From positions 62,001 to 126,000 of the forward strand of contig CAJQUW010011636.1 of the NCBI GenBank assembly GCA_907163375.1: 64,000 nt of DNA. The letters are read 5' to 3'. A program made the translations under genes and the position numbers. Shown here piece after piece: positions 34,443 through 45,136 of this stretch (position 1 is the first letter of the stretch; the number at the start of each line of letters is the position of its first letter). The notes under the pieces were generated by a model. The model searched no databases. It had not been told where the DNA came from and worked only from the letters and a program-made list of their open reading frames with translations. Origin of the DNA: Prostheceraeus crozeri (Eukaryota; Platyhelminthes; Polycladida; Euryleptidae).

Positions 34443-35839
34443 AATATCACATTCATCTCTATATTTGTAATACGTACACATATTCATTAAAAACAAAGAA
34501 TTTTAGGGACGTTCATTAAGTGTTTTAAACATGAAAGCAATTCCAAAGAACATGTCATTTATAATATCAAAGTGGGTTGAAAATTTAACATCATAATTGA
34601 AGATGCAGAAAACCGTCTCGGTATTTTCATTTTTTCGGTCGGTCTCGTTTTTTTGGATAAACCGTTGTCTCGGTTCGGTTTTCGGCTAGCCTCCGGGCAC
34701 AAATATTTTGGAATAGTTAGATAATGGAGATAGATAGCATATGTCAAAGTTTTTTTGCTTATTTATTAGTTAGAGGCACTACAGCTAGAGAAATGTCCTC
34801 AGCCACCAAAATCTAGGGTTGCTAAAAATGTTTTTTTACCTTCCACATTTTAAATATGTGTTTATGGTGTTTTTTAGTTTTTTATATAATTGAGAGAATT
34901 GCGGTAATAGTTTAGGCACAATACATGGACATATGACAGGGAAGACATAGTACGAGCATAATACTAATAAGTCTGACAGACCATGTTTGTCGATCGATTT
35001 CGTATGGTCGTTCTCTCTGTGAGATCATTGGGTTCATCCAGTCATTAAGTCTAAAAGACTTTAATTTGGGAATGTCTGTAGCTAAAATGCCTAATGACAG
35101 CATTAAATTTGGTTATCATTGAAAGTGGCATTTCACAATTCATGTCGGAATGATTATCATTTCCTTTGCAACTCAATTTAAGTCACATGTACCTTTGAAG
35201 TAATAAATTATTTAGTCAGATTGAAAAAAATATTGAAACAAAAGAAGAAATGAAATGAAATATAAAATAAATCATTACAGATGATCATGCAAAGCACAAA
35301 GTGACAATTAAATAATTTATTATTCTTTAAAGAAAACAAAAGCTTACAAAACAACCATGTTGAATGGATAAAAATTTCATTAAAAACAGTTCTTGATGAT
35401 TATATGGATATTCACTCAATATACAGCGTCACTCACTCAGCACATTTAGCATCACTACATTCGCTCAACGGTACTTACATCATCAGTATCAAATAGAAAT
35501 CTTGAAATCAGTTGTTACATGCAATCTTCATGAGTTTTGTAACCTTGTCATGGATCAACCACAGCACCACGATTTCACATAAATTGTACTACGATAGATT
35601 CGATTATCGTTGCCTGTAGTCGTGGAGGAAACTTTACTTTCTCTACTAGCATTACTATGCGAAAGTACATCTGTCAAAAGATAGATTCAAACACTTCATG
35701 CACAATTATCCGTACAGAAGGGGTTACTTAATGCCGATTCATAGTCGTCCGTACATCATCGCCAAACATTCAAGGAATCTGACCGCATCGCTCCGGTGTT
35801 CATAGTTTCTCCGTTTTGCGCATTTCATCGTTGACTTAA
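34443..35839. other. no gene recognised; one transposon-end-like patch
   Basis: At 34600-34700 repeated TTTTTCGGT, CGGTTCGGTTTTCGG and CTCGGT pieces look like a worn transposon terminus. The rest is AT-rich. The segment just before 35840 may hold the unrecognisable N-terminal part of the Harbinger transposase. Confidence 0.35.
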
Positions 35840-36262
35840 ATGAGATATGGAACGCAACATACAGCAAATATACTATCTCTGTATCTGGTATCGGTATCGA
35901 CCTACGTGTACTTCGAGCTCATGTGGAATTTTCCTCATTGTGTGGGTGCCATTGATGGCAAGCACATAGTTATTCGTGCTCCTCCGAATAGTAGCAGTGA
36001 CTTCTACAACTACAAGCACTCCTTCTCCACCATTCTTCTAGCAGTGGTTGATGTTCAGTATACATTTGCCATGATCTCCGTGGAATCATACGGCAGAGAA
36101 TCGGACGGAAGATGCTTTAGTTGTTCTGAGTTCAGCCAAAGGTTAAGCAATGATACCCTCCGCTTGCCTCCTCCAGCCGATCTCCATCGACGCAAAGTTC
36201 TCTCATCATATGTTTTCGTAGGAGATGCGGACTTCCCTTCCTCGGGGTTCAGTGCCTCATGA
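35840..36262 (+). pseudogene. PIF/Harbinger transposase relic
   Basis: The nuclease domain of a Harbinger transposase is readable. WNFPHCVGAIDGKHIVIRAP supplies the first Asp, SSDFYNYKHSFSTILLAVVD and ESYGRESDGRCF the second, and LHRRKVLSSYVFVGDADFP the third region. About 140 codons are open. A frameshift near 36235 separates the typical continuation (CLMKPD). The N-terminal third is not recognisable. An antisense MADF relic follows at 36480-36665, giving the usual convergent two-gene Harbinger layout. Confidence 0.8.
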
Positions 36263-36479
36263 AGCCTGACTAAATGAAAACAATATTTTTACCAACTTTG
36301 CATTTTCACTTTAATATGATTCTAGTTTGTAAACAGTTCTACAAATGGTGCAAGTCATCTTAATTTCATTTCATATCACTAAGAAAATGTTTCTAAAATC
36401 ATTCCTAGTTGAAAACAAGAATTTATCTCAAGCATTTCGAAATGATTATCAGAAAATATGTTTTCAATATTTTATATAA

Positions 36480-36665
36480 TTTATTGTTGTCCCGGAGATA
36501 TCACCATCTCTCCCAGCACTCCTTCTCCGATTTTTGCACTGTTTCTGCTATCGCTTTCCACGACTGTATACACATGTTTTTATCCTTTTATTCTTGGCTG
36601 TTCGTAACATAAAAATTTAGAAATTTTCTAACAGCTTCGATAATACAGTCATCAAACTCCTTCAT
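36480..36665 (-). pseudogene. MADF/Myb-like protein relic of the Harbinger element
   Basis: On the minus strand from ATG at 36665: MKEFDDCIIEAVRKFLNFY, then KDKNMCIQSWKAIAETVQKS and EKECWERW, then YLRDN. This follows the MADF pattern (LI..V...P.LY...HP.Y..R.....W..IA..V......C...W..LRD). Two in-frame stops (after NSQE and ERW) break it. MADF or SANT-like proteins are the second gene of PIF/Harbinger elements. Confidence 0.65.
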
Positions 36666-37115
36666 GTTATCGCGAATTTTGTGAAGTGACTCTACAGTCC
36701 TTGCGCAATACGGAAATAGTTTAATGCTTCCCAACTCGCTTTATTTTGCGCAATGTCACTGGTAGAGAGAGCAGCATGTGTGGGCGAGGCGATGATGCGG
36801 CCCCCGTATGTCAAGTCCCGGGATTTCTGGAATACACATGGATCGATTGGCTTCAACATTCAGTGTTTTTTTATCAAGACCGAAAAGTAAAAGCTTGCTG
36901 TTGGAGCTATAACTGATGGACCTCTGTCAATGTGTGCGTAATAACCATTCGGCTAAGAGTAAAGAGTGATGCTTCGATAAGTTTTGTTTACAAAACAACT
37001 TGAAAATATCGAAATGCATTCGAAAATCCTTTCAGTTGTCAATTGTAAAATTGTTTAAGAACTGCTGTATTACTCCTGGGGTTCTGCAAGCAAAATGTCT
37101 CTTTTTCTTTATAGT
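36666..37115. other. no gene recognised
   Basis: No coding similarity. Terminal repeats of the adjacent Harbinger relic were not found. Confidence 0.35.
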
Positions 37116-37240
37116 CTAGCAGGTAATATGCATGATGCAGGTTCCGATTTGTGGTAAATCTTGATTAATTTGAATGAGATCAGATGTAGCGGATGTGTAA
37201 CGCTCTTATTTCATTCATGCTTCTAGAATTACTTAGTGTT
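37116..37240 (+). promoter_or_regulatory. orphan relic of an H2B promoter
   Basis: TAAATCTTGATTAATTTGAA, then AGCGGATGTGTAACGCTC, then ATTTCATTCATGCTTCTAGA and TTACTTAGTG align in order and spacing with the functional H2B promoter at 38094-38197. The CRE has decayed (TGTAACGC for TGACGTCA), as has the octamer. No H2B reading frame follows, so it is the remnant of a lost tandem copy. Confidence 0.65.
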
Positions 37241-37811
37241 GCCTCGAGTTAAAATTGCACTAAATGTTGTCGAAATTCGAAAAACAATATGTCATCTGAA
37301 AGCTTTGCACAAGCCGGATTCAATTGTGATGATCTTAACTTTCTACATTGCGTAGTTTTGTCTGTAGGCATCGGTGAATGAATTGATCAAAAATTCATAC
37401 TTTTAAGTCTGTTGACCACAACTGACCAGAAGCAACCTAAATGTTCTGCAATTTAATTTAACCTTTCACATTGCATTGAGTTTATTGAAATTGGGCATCT
37501 TCATAATTGAAAATCGCATCAGATGTTCTTTTAGAAGCATTTTTTTGTGAAACTTATTGGCACTGTATCTGTTGGTACATCAAACGAATCTTTAACTTTT
37601 TTACATCATGATGAAGCTGATAGTTAGATAGCACACATTTATCTGCCAATTTTCATCATAAAAATTGTCGTCTGCTTATTATTAAAATCCTGCATTAAAG
37701 AAAGCGTTTAAATTTCTATCGTAGGGCCTACTAACCACTTCAGAAAGTAACATGTATGATGAACTTTTTTGTGCAGTTATTTATGAAACGGTCTGATGCT
37801 CATATTTACAC

Positions 37812-37859
37812 CGATTGATGAGCCTTGTTACTGCATCTTCATATAGCTTAACTGACATA
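37812..37859 (+). repeat. older flank of the duplicated H2B unit, copy 1
   Basis: The 48 bp starting CGATTGATGAGCCTT match 56761-56808 with five differences (about 90 percent). This lies immediately left of the nearly identical unit. Confidence 0.7.
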
Positions 37860-38093
37860 AGCAGATGTTAATAAATCCCGCAAAAATGCGATAATCCCGG
37901 GATCCGAGGATCGAAAACTCTAGTGGATTAGCGATTATAGAAACGTAGAATGTTTAAGTGAATTTAAGACCGGTTGCACAATTTTGTAGCGGATGGTCAC
38001 AGACAGCACGAAGCTGAAGCTGCTGACATATCTGTTTGCGTTTCATCTTTCAGTCTATCAAGTAGTAGCAGCTGTAAGTTTCGATTATATACC

Positions 38094-38250
38094 GGGTTCA
38101 GATGCGTGTTAAATCTTGATTAATGCGAATGACATCATATTTACCGGATGAGTGACGTCACTTTCATTTCATTCATACTTCTAGAGTTGCTTAGTGAGAC
38201 AGCTGTTCGCGTGATAAATAGTAATATCGCAAAAGTGTCAGTAACAGCAA
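38094..38250 (+). promoter_or_regulatory. H2B promoter, copy 1
   Basis: A perfect CRE TGACGTCA is at 38153-38160, 92 bp before the ATG, with an octamer-like ATGCGAAT at 38123-38130. Both motifs also occur in the H2A/H2B divergent promoter. A TATA-like ATTATATACC lies just upstream at 38084-38093. GATAAATAGTAATA near 38213 could be an alternative TATA closer to the gene. Confidence 0.6.
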
Positions 38251-38251
38251 G

Positions 38252-38617
38252 ATGGCACCTAAAGTATCAGGCAAAGCTGCGAAAAAGTCTAGCAAGGCGA
38301 AGGCCCCGAAGACTGACAAGAAACGCAAGCGCAAGCGTAAGGAGAGCTATGCCATCTACATCTACAAAGTGCTCCGACAGGTGCACCCCGATACTGGCAT
38401 CTCCAGCAAGGCCATGTCCATCATGAACAGCTTCGTGAACGACATCTTCGAGCGAATTGCCAACGAGAGCAGCCGACTTGCTCACTACAACAAGAAGTCG
38501 ACCGTCTCCAGTCGGGAAATTCAAACCGCTGTTCGCCTTTTGTTGCCTGGTGAACTGGCCAAGCACGCCGTCAGTGAAGGTACCAAGGCCGTCACCAAGT
38601 ACACTGGCTCCAAGTAA
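38252..38617 (+). CDS. H2B: histone H2B, copy 1
   Basis: An intronless 121-codon H2B. The N-tail is [20 protein letters not shown] and a KKRKRKRK basic run precedes the fold starting [20 protein letters not shown]. The C-terminal helix has [20 protein letters not shown] and ends KYTGSK. The sequence is GC-richer than its surroundings, as expected for highly expressed histone genes. The protein is identical to the copy at 57988 and differs at eight positions from that at 18605. A histone stem-loop follows. No H2A partner accompanies it. Confidence 0.97.
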   Translation: MAPKVSGKAAKKSSKAKAPKTDKKRKRKRKESYAIYIYKVLRQVHPDTGISSKAMSIMNSFVNDIFERIANESSRLAHYNKKSTVSSREIQTAVRLLLPGELAKHAVSEGTKAVTKYTGSK

Positions 38618-38645
38618 ATACCGTTGCTTCTGTGAACGCTCAAAC

Positions 38646-38661
38646 GGCCCTTCTAAGGGCC
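38646..38661 (+). terminator. histone 3' stem-loop, H2B copy 1
   Basis: GGCCCTTCTAAGGGCC, preceded by CAAAC and followed by ACCA, starts 29 nt after the last base of the TAA stop. It matches the SLBP-binding consensus. Confidence 0.95.
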
Positions 38662-38973
38662 ACCACTATTGTACCCACGCGTTTTTTCATTGTTCGTAAA
38701 CCAGACACGGCTTCTGCGGACCAAGGGAAGCTATTCGGTCTCATATCACCCTCATTGGGCTCCGACGTTATGGACAGAACTGGTCGCTGCTGTACTTGTA
38801 CATCCTCACGGATTGGTTAGCTTTTCGAATCAGGGTGACTTCATGATGTACTCTTTTACGCTGGTGTACTACTTGGTTGGAAATTGTACTACTGAATTCT
38901 CCAATATTACGTCAGACCATTTTGCACGTTAGATCATTTTTATCCAATTTAACGAGGAAATATTGGCGTTAGA

Positions 38974-40047
38974 GAGGACAAGTAGGCAATGACAGTGACC
39001 TGTCTTATAGCGTCGAACACATCAAGTAGTTCTCTTGGATGACAGGACAGGACAGTTTCCCCGAGACAAGATTTTTTGTGTACATGCCTTTTTTTTATGA
39101 CTACGATGTAGTAAGTGACTGGCACGAACGCCGATCATGTCACTGGAGTTAGTCTTAAGTCCTTTGATTTCAATTACTTGTAGAACTAGCACTTTTCTAC
39201 TGTCAACCCGTTAATGTACTGCGCGCGGTATGTATTGAAGATTCCGAAATAACCAAGATGATTTGGCGAAACTAAGCCGAAAGCGACAGTCGAGTAGTTG
39301 TGTAACCGGTTTTCCAATTTTGATTTTCGATGTTTTAATGATTCTCATGCTATTACGTATCCTAAGTACATTTTGCACATTAATGTGCACCCACTTCATA
39401 TCTGTTAATATCTCGTTGATCGTTCTAGATTTTTTTAGATGTCGACGTTTTCGATGTTTCTGCCATTTCATTGTCTATTGATCAGTTTTATCGTCGTTTG
39501 TTTTTGTTTGCTATCACGAACGTGCGTGTGCATGTACATTTTTTTGCTTGCACATAGTATAATACATCAATCGACCCATTGTATCAACAAACTTCTTAAT
39601 ATTTTCTACACGTACACCTTGGCTAATTATATATATCTAGTATGCAGCAACTTCATTTGTTCACTTCAGCTTCTTGTGGTAATTTCTTGAAACAATCTAA
39701 AATCCATAGAGTTGAATTCCTAGTTCTTTTGCGCTCAGTTGGTATTTGGAATTGAGACATGAAGATGAATCACTTAATTCATGTGTCAAAATGATACGTT
39801 TTGACACTAAAACAACAGTACATGCTATTTATGCGTTTTTGCTATACTTGAATGTTATCAACTACTACTTTTTGGACAGGAAATGTACTACTCGGTACTA
39901 CTTTCAGGGAAAGGATTCAAAGATGTAAGGCACTTTAAGAAATTAGGATATCAAAATAAGGAATTTCGAGCTATTTGCATGCAACCTGGTATTACTTCAC
40001 AGATCCTCAATCCTGACTAATTCTTTCATCCATCTGTATATTTATAA
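38974..40047. other. no gene recognised
   Basis: AT-rich. Open frames (39263-39690) have no recognisable similarity. Confidence 0.4.
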
Positions 40048-40110
40048 GGTGCGTTAATGCGTAATGCACCGTTGGTCTATCTCAGCTTCCTTAGAATACT
40101 CACTTCTAAT
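40048..40110 (+). ncRNA. two-hairpin module, copy 1 (candidate structured RNA)
   Basis: Hairpin 1, GGTGCGTTA/ATGCG/TAATGCACC, has a 9-bp stem at 40048-40070. Hairpin 2, TTAGAA/TACTCAC/TTCTAA, is at 40091-40109. A 20-nt linker joins them. A related copy at 58994-59056, also downstream of an H2B unit, differs at six positions; the two changes in stem 1 keep pairing as G-U. An Sm-site-like AATTTTTGA follows here (40115-40123) but not in copy 2. Whether it is transcribed is unknown. Confidence 0.35.
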
Positions 40111-40966
40111 GGAAATTTTTGATACTATTGAGAACTGAACAGGGCTTAGATTAAACCAAGTTGGGACAGAGGGTCATGAGCAGTTGCCCGTAAGAGCTTA
40201 CGGTCACCTATGTTGAGAAGCGTAAATAAGATAAGACGTCCTTTTCGTAATGTTTTGTGTTCATAGCCGACTTGATGTGAAAATGCATGCAGCAGCATTG
40301 TACACAACGCAATTTGTTTGCTATTCGTTCATAGCTACGTTTTTAGGCCTATAGTCTAGTCTATAGTTTAGGACTATAGTCTAGCTATTGATGAATCAGG
40401 GTTTATCGTAGTACTTCTGTTCCTCCCCCCCTCCCCACATTTTCCAAATTCATCAAATTTCGTCACATTGGATTTAAATTAGATTTGTCTGTCACTGATG
40501 AGTAATAGTTCACAAATGAGAAGTCTTACTTGAACCTTGGGATGAAGGATTCAATCAATGATTCCTTGGATACTCAGAACACAAGATGCAGCTGTGATCA
40601 TGAACTTCGTGGGATTGCTGTCTACGGTGATCGACAAAGCAGGTGCTGCAAATTTTCTACAAACCAGAGGAATTTTACACACGACGCGTTTGCGACGGTA
40701 GTGAGAATGAGACGGCACTGCACTTAGGAGCAAGAGATCGTTGACGATGCAATATTCACGGATGTCAATATAAATCAGGGGGGACGACAATAAAAGTACC
40801 TTTATTAGGGTACCCTTTACCCTTATTTGGGGTAAGAAGTGTCGTTTACAGACGTATTAAATTAACTAAGCCTAGGCTATCACAATCGGTCGACCCTAAA
40901 ACGTAGGCATATTAAGGGTATTGAATCTTGTGAATAGCGTAAATAGAGGCTCAGATGCAGAGCGCA
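40111..40966. other. no gene recognised
   Basis: No supported coding frame. CTATAGTCTAG-type repeats near 40350-40387 form a small local palindrome. Confidence 0.4.
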
Positions 40967-41339
40967 GGGTTCCCACAGCAGCGCTGATCCTGGTATTGCG
41001 CGATTTTTTAGAATGCTGCGCTAATTTTGTGGAAGTTACTTACTAAAATTAAAAAACAGGAGAACACGTTCAGAAACAGACATTAAAAATCAAAGTGATG
41101 ATTTAGTACCGCTGCATGAATATTCAAGTTGCCGTTTTTGATAAATTTGCATATTTTTTGTATTACTTTAAGTAGGTATAGATATTACCAGTTAATTTTA
41201 GTGTAACAGTGCAATGGATCAGTGTCCTACATTTAAGTCCAGAGTAGTCAAATAGGCAAATTTTGCTTTCGATGAACTCTTAAAGCAATAATTAGAAAAC
41301 GCTTAAACTCATTTCGATTCAGTTTATGCTATTATCAGG

Positions 41340-41964
41340 ATGCGCGGTCAGCGCGGAGGTTTCATAGCTAAATTACGTGAAATTGAAGGTCTTGAACATG
41401 TCCAAGACTTGAGTGGATGTTCGTTACACCATGTTCATTATGCTGTCAAAACCAGCCTTCCAATTTTAGTCGAAGATATCGCGACCTTCGCTTCTGATGT
41501 TAACAATTATTTCCGCGTTTGCAAGAAGCATGGGGATCTGACACGCATTCAACAAGCTCTATGAGTGAATGAGCAGAAGTTTATCAAAGTAATCGAAATG
41601 CGATGGCTTCTTGTATAAGACGTAGGCTGCAGTCTATTGGAACAATGGGATACTATAAAAGTATATATATACTATACTATAGATATAATAGTATTTTGGT
41701 CGGCCTAGCGATGACTTTGACATTGACAATAAAAGTCGCTTCCATCGCATCAAACTTTTGTTGACGGATGCCACATTGATGAAACTTCTTTTCTTGCAAG
41801 GAACTCTTGAGCTTTCAAAGAGTTCGAGAAATGTTTCCAATCCAGTGAATGTAAAATCCATCTTCATGAATAGATGGAAGATTTGCTCATATCAGACCCT
41901 GATTGCTCATACTGAACAGACCCTTTCAGAATACTATTGCAATATTATTGATGACAAGATATAA
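41340..41964 (+). pseudogene. hAT-like transposase relic, central part
   Basis: An open stretch of 74 codons (41340-41564) carries LSGCSLHHVHYAVKTSL and DIATFASDVNNYFRVC, the same motif order as SCKLHTLHNCVEEA...ALDMKYFF in the 25-kb element. After the stop, KVIEMRWLLV recalls the TRWLS motif that follows in the family. The frame changes before LMKLLFLQGTLELSKSS at 41758-41964. Confidence 0.6.
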
Positions 41965-42442
41965 TAGCAAAAAATATATTGCAATATGTCAGCGGTATTT
42001 CAAAAGTTAATGCATTTCGCTACTAATGCACCAATTCAAGGGTCATGTGTGCACAATTCAGCATTCGATATCCGCATGTTTGCGTGGTCTTCATTATGAG
42101 TATTTCTGCCTATACTTATAAGCCATACTAAAAAAATAATGAAGTTTTACCGGTCAGACATCAGTGAATTTTAAATCATTATTTGGACTACTACTTTACG
42201 AGTATGTTGATGATATCCGTATATCATGGATAAAATTTACGACTGAAGAATGTATATAATGTCCATATTGTGAGGATTTGTTACTAGTCGACGTATGGTC
42301 ATAATTAATATATTTTGTAGACATAAAAATAGTAATCATGAGCGAATTATGGGAGTTATGCCTAACTACCGTATGTAATAAAACAATAGGCTGTTTAACA
42401 CTACTTAACACAGTATATTCGAATAAGACCAGCTAACAACTA

Positions 42443-44004
42443 CAGATTGTTTCAAAAAAAATGGATCACCCTTAAACATCGCCTTAACTTCAACTTTGTC
42501 TAACTCCGCCAAACTTGAACGAATTTCTCTGAAATTTGGAAGATATGTCAGTTGTGATTACTAATATCATTGTTAGAAATTTCAAGCATGAATATTGAGT
42601 TGTTTTCCTGTTATAGATAAAAAAGTAGTAGATAATTTGATCTTCATTTAGCAATGTTACACAAAATCATACCTCACTCTTATAAAATTACATTTGTTTC
42701 CTTGTTATGTAATATGTTGTTCTACAAGCCAAAAGCTATCAAGCAAAACAAAAATAAAGAAAATCGGTCAATCAGAGCCAGTATAGCACCATTATTCATC
42801 AACAATAATGTAACTGCTACATTGATTAACTGGACTTCATGTTTCCATAGCTTCCAAAGCACAAATGAACAATAGCGAGATCGCATTCACAAAAGGCAAA
42901 GTGTCAGCCTTGCTAGAACTAGGGTTTTCTTTGCGAGCTACAAGCAAGCGACTAAATCTCCCTTACACAAATGTGCATCGATGGCATAATGATGATTTTC
43001 GACTCTGTCGAAAAGAGGGCTCTGGCCGTCCACGCAAAACATCCAAACGTAGAGACCGCCTAATTTTGAGATTTGTTAAAGTTGATCCAAGTCTCTCGTT
43101 AACTGAGATGGCTGCACTAGTCTCGTCTATTTCTAAGTCCACTATTCGTAGAAGACTTATTGAGTCGAATTTAAAGAGCTGTAAGAGGCCCTCTCAGATC
43201 GAATTATCAGATCAGCATACAAAAAGACGTCTGAGATGGGCAATGAGTCATTGTCACTGGCGAAATCAATGGGATCGGGTTGTCTGTTCTGAAGAGGCAT
43301 CAGTCCGTCTGAAGGATAGTGATGGTCGATTGAGATTATGGATAAAATCTGATCAGGAAATTCCGAGACATTTACATTGTCCCCGGGTACAAGGTGGTGC
43401 GACTCTACTGATTTGGGCTGGCATTTGGACCAATGGCCGCTCTGAACTCTACATACAGCAAGGAACCATGAATTCTGAACGCTATGTGAATGTTTTACGA
43501 ATGAACATTGGCCAAATGACAGATCAACTTGGTGATCCATCGACTTGGTTATTTATGGATGATAATGCTACGTGTCACAGGAGTAGTAGAGTCAACTTAT
43601 GCAAGTCTCAATTAGGGCTTAGGACATTATCTTGGCCAGCTCGTTCTCCTGATCTGAATCCCATAGAAAATGTATGGAGTATTCTAAAACGTAACGTTCG
43701 TCGTTCACTGCTGCCTACAGATGGCGTATCACAACTTACGTCACTGTTAAAAAGAGAGTGGAGAAAGTTAGATCAGTCAAAAATCAACGATATCATCGAA
43801 TCAATGCCTAGACGAATTGGTAATGTCATTGACAATAAGGTAGGGCCACAAAATATTAGCTTCTTAAGAACCGTTACTGTATCATAGCTTATATAAGGAC
43901 ATAAATAATAGGGACATGAAATAACATGAAAAATGCTTTCTGTATCATACTTATGTTTTATTTAGTCAAATTTTAGGATGATCCACTTTTTATGAAACGG
44001 ACTG
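42443..44004 (+). mobile_element. Tc1-type (DD34E) transposon, 1562 bp, nearly whole
   Basis: TA target duplications are at 42441-42442 and 44005-44006. The left end starts CAGATTGTTTCA and has TGGATCACCC about 20 bp in; the inverse of the right end has CAGTCCGTTTCA and TGGATCATCC. The TIR is about 32 bp with several mismatches. A single uninterrupted 340-codon transposase gene lies inside. It is younger than the hAT relic it splits. Confidence 0.9.
42865..43887 (+). CDS. Tc1-like DD34E transposase
   Basis: An uninterrupted 340-residue transposase. The N-terminal half has two helix-turn-helix regions (GFSLRATSKRLNLPYTNVHR; SKSTIRRRLIESNLKS) joined by GSGRPRKTSKRRD, an AT-hook-like GRPRK linker. 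The catalytic domain carries DRVVCSEEASVRLKDSDGRL, WLFMDDNATCHRSSR and WPARSPDLNPIENVWSILKR. Thirty-four residues separate the second Asp from the Glu, as in DD34E Tc1 elements. The first catalytic position, normally Asp in FSDES, reads Glu (CSEEA), so activity is doubtful although the frame is intact. The ATG used gives the usual family length. Confidence 0.92.
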   Translation: MNNSEIAFTKGKVSALLELGFSLRATSKRLNLPYTNVHRWHNDDFRLCRKEGSGRPRKTSKRRDRLILRFVKVDPSLSLTEMAALVSSISKSTIRRRLIESNLKSCKRPSQIELSDQHTKRRLRWAMSHCHWRNQWDRVVCSEEASVRLKDSDGRLRLWIKSDQEIPRHLHCPRVQGGATLLIWAGIWTNGRSELYIQQGTMNSERYVNVLRMNIGQMTDQLGDPSTWLFMDDNATCHRSSRVNLCKSQLGLRTLSWPARSPDLNPIENVWSILKRNVRRSLLPTDGVSQLTSLLKREWRKLDQSKINDIIESMPRRIGNVIDNKVGPQNISFLRTVTVS

Positions 44005-44767
44005 TATTAACAATCTGATATTCTTTATAAAACAAATACACATAAGTTTCCATGTCAACAGATTTTGCAATGCATGAATAACCCAGAAATTTCGATTGAA
44101 ATTCAAGAACAACTGACATTCCAACTTAACAGACAGAGTTCCTTGACGTCGACCAGAACAAGAGAAGCCAGCACTAATCAAAAATCTTTCGGTGATACGG
44201 GTGGTGAGTTCCCATATGTATGTGAGAATGTGCAAAGAATATTCCGAACGTCAACGCGTCATCAGCGTGTCAATTTCACTAAATCCACAGCCGTGTTCAC
44301 AGCTACCTCGTCTCCAAACTGATCAAAAACTGACAGTGGGTGTCATGCATATAGACAAAGGAGTTGTGTTATGATGACTAAACAGATGGATGCCGAAATA
44401 TGAACGTCTCATAATGTCATTAATATGTTACATTCAATTTCTATGGCAGGTGGGTCGACATTCATTGTGATCCTGTTCTAATTTGGCCGCAAAGCGCTAG
44501 TATTGATCTATTTTTTCCCAATAAAATCATTTGATATAGACAATACTATTACAATATATTGCAATGTACTGCAATAGTATTTGCGGCTCAAAGGTGGGGC
44601 AATAAATATATTGCAATACAAGTTATAGCAATATATTTAAATAGCAATAGTGTTATGAAAGGGTCTGCTACTGAATGCCTCCAAGGAAAGTGTCAGATAA
44701 TCATTCTCCAAAGATGCCATTCGTTTCTATGTTGCCCTGACCAAAAACATGCTGAAGTTTTTCCCTA

Positions 44768-45130
44768 TTGGTTCGAAACGGGGTAATCCTAGTTCGGAGA
44801 CTGTCTTACTTGAATCCCAGACTTATCAATGATGCTGTTTTTGGAACGCGCATTCTAAACGTTGCAAAACGTTTCAAAACAGTTTTCTCAGAGGACAACC
44901 TTCAATCATTGAACGAAGAAACTCGCAGATTGTTAATTGGTAGGGAAGTGGGGAAGGCCATAGCGAGCGGAAATTCCATGGATTTGGTGAAATTTTGGAT
45001 AAATCTGCGTAGTGGTAGAAAGTATCCGTGCCTAACTGAGCTTGCAACCGTTGGTCTGCGTATGCCACATGGCAATGCAGACAGCGAGCGCATTCTGAAG
45101 CAGGTGGCCAACGTTGTGATTGCAGACTGA
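44768..45130 (+). pseudogene. hAT-like transposase C-terminal relic
   Basis: Open for 120 codons. ILNVAKRFKTVFSEDNLQSL and DLVKFWINLRSGRKYPCLTE lead to LRMPHGNADSERILKQVANV, the dimerisation motif (P.SNADSER.FS) of hAT proteins. The typical continuation is lost after NVVIAD. Confidence 0.65.
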
Positions 45131-45136
45131 TTATGT

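Larger units (their letters stand above)
37861..38973 (+). repeat. duplicated H2B unit, copy 1 (1113 bp)
   Basis: It matches 57597-58710 in the same orientation with only three differences found by eye: one substitution near 37936, one near 38911 and a 1-base indel near 38957. The unit holds the promoter, H2B and the 3' stem-loop. Confidence 0.9.

Noticed and set aside
38267-38566. Antisense 99-codon frames across the H2B genes (also 58003-58302)
   Set aside because: Shadow frames caused by codon bias of H2B; no independent features.
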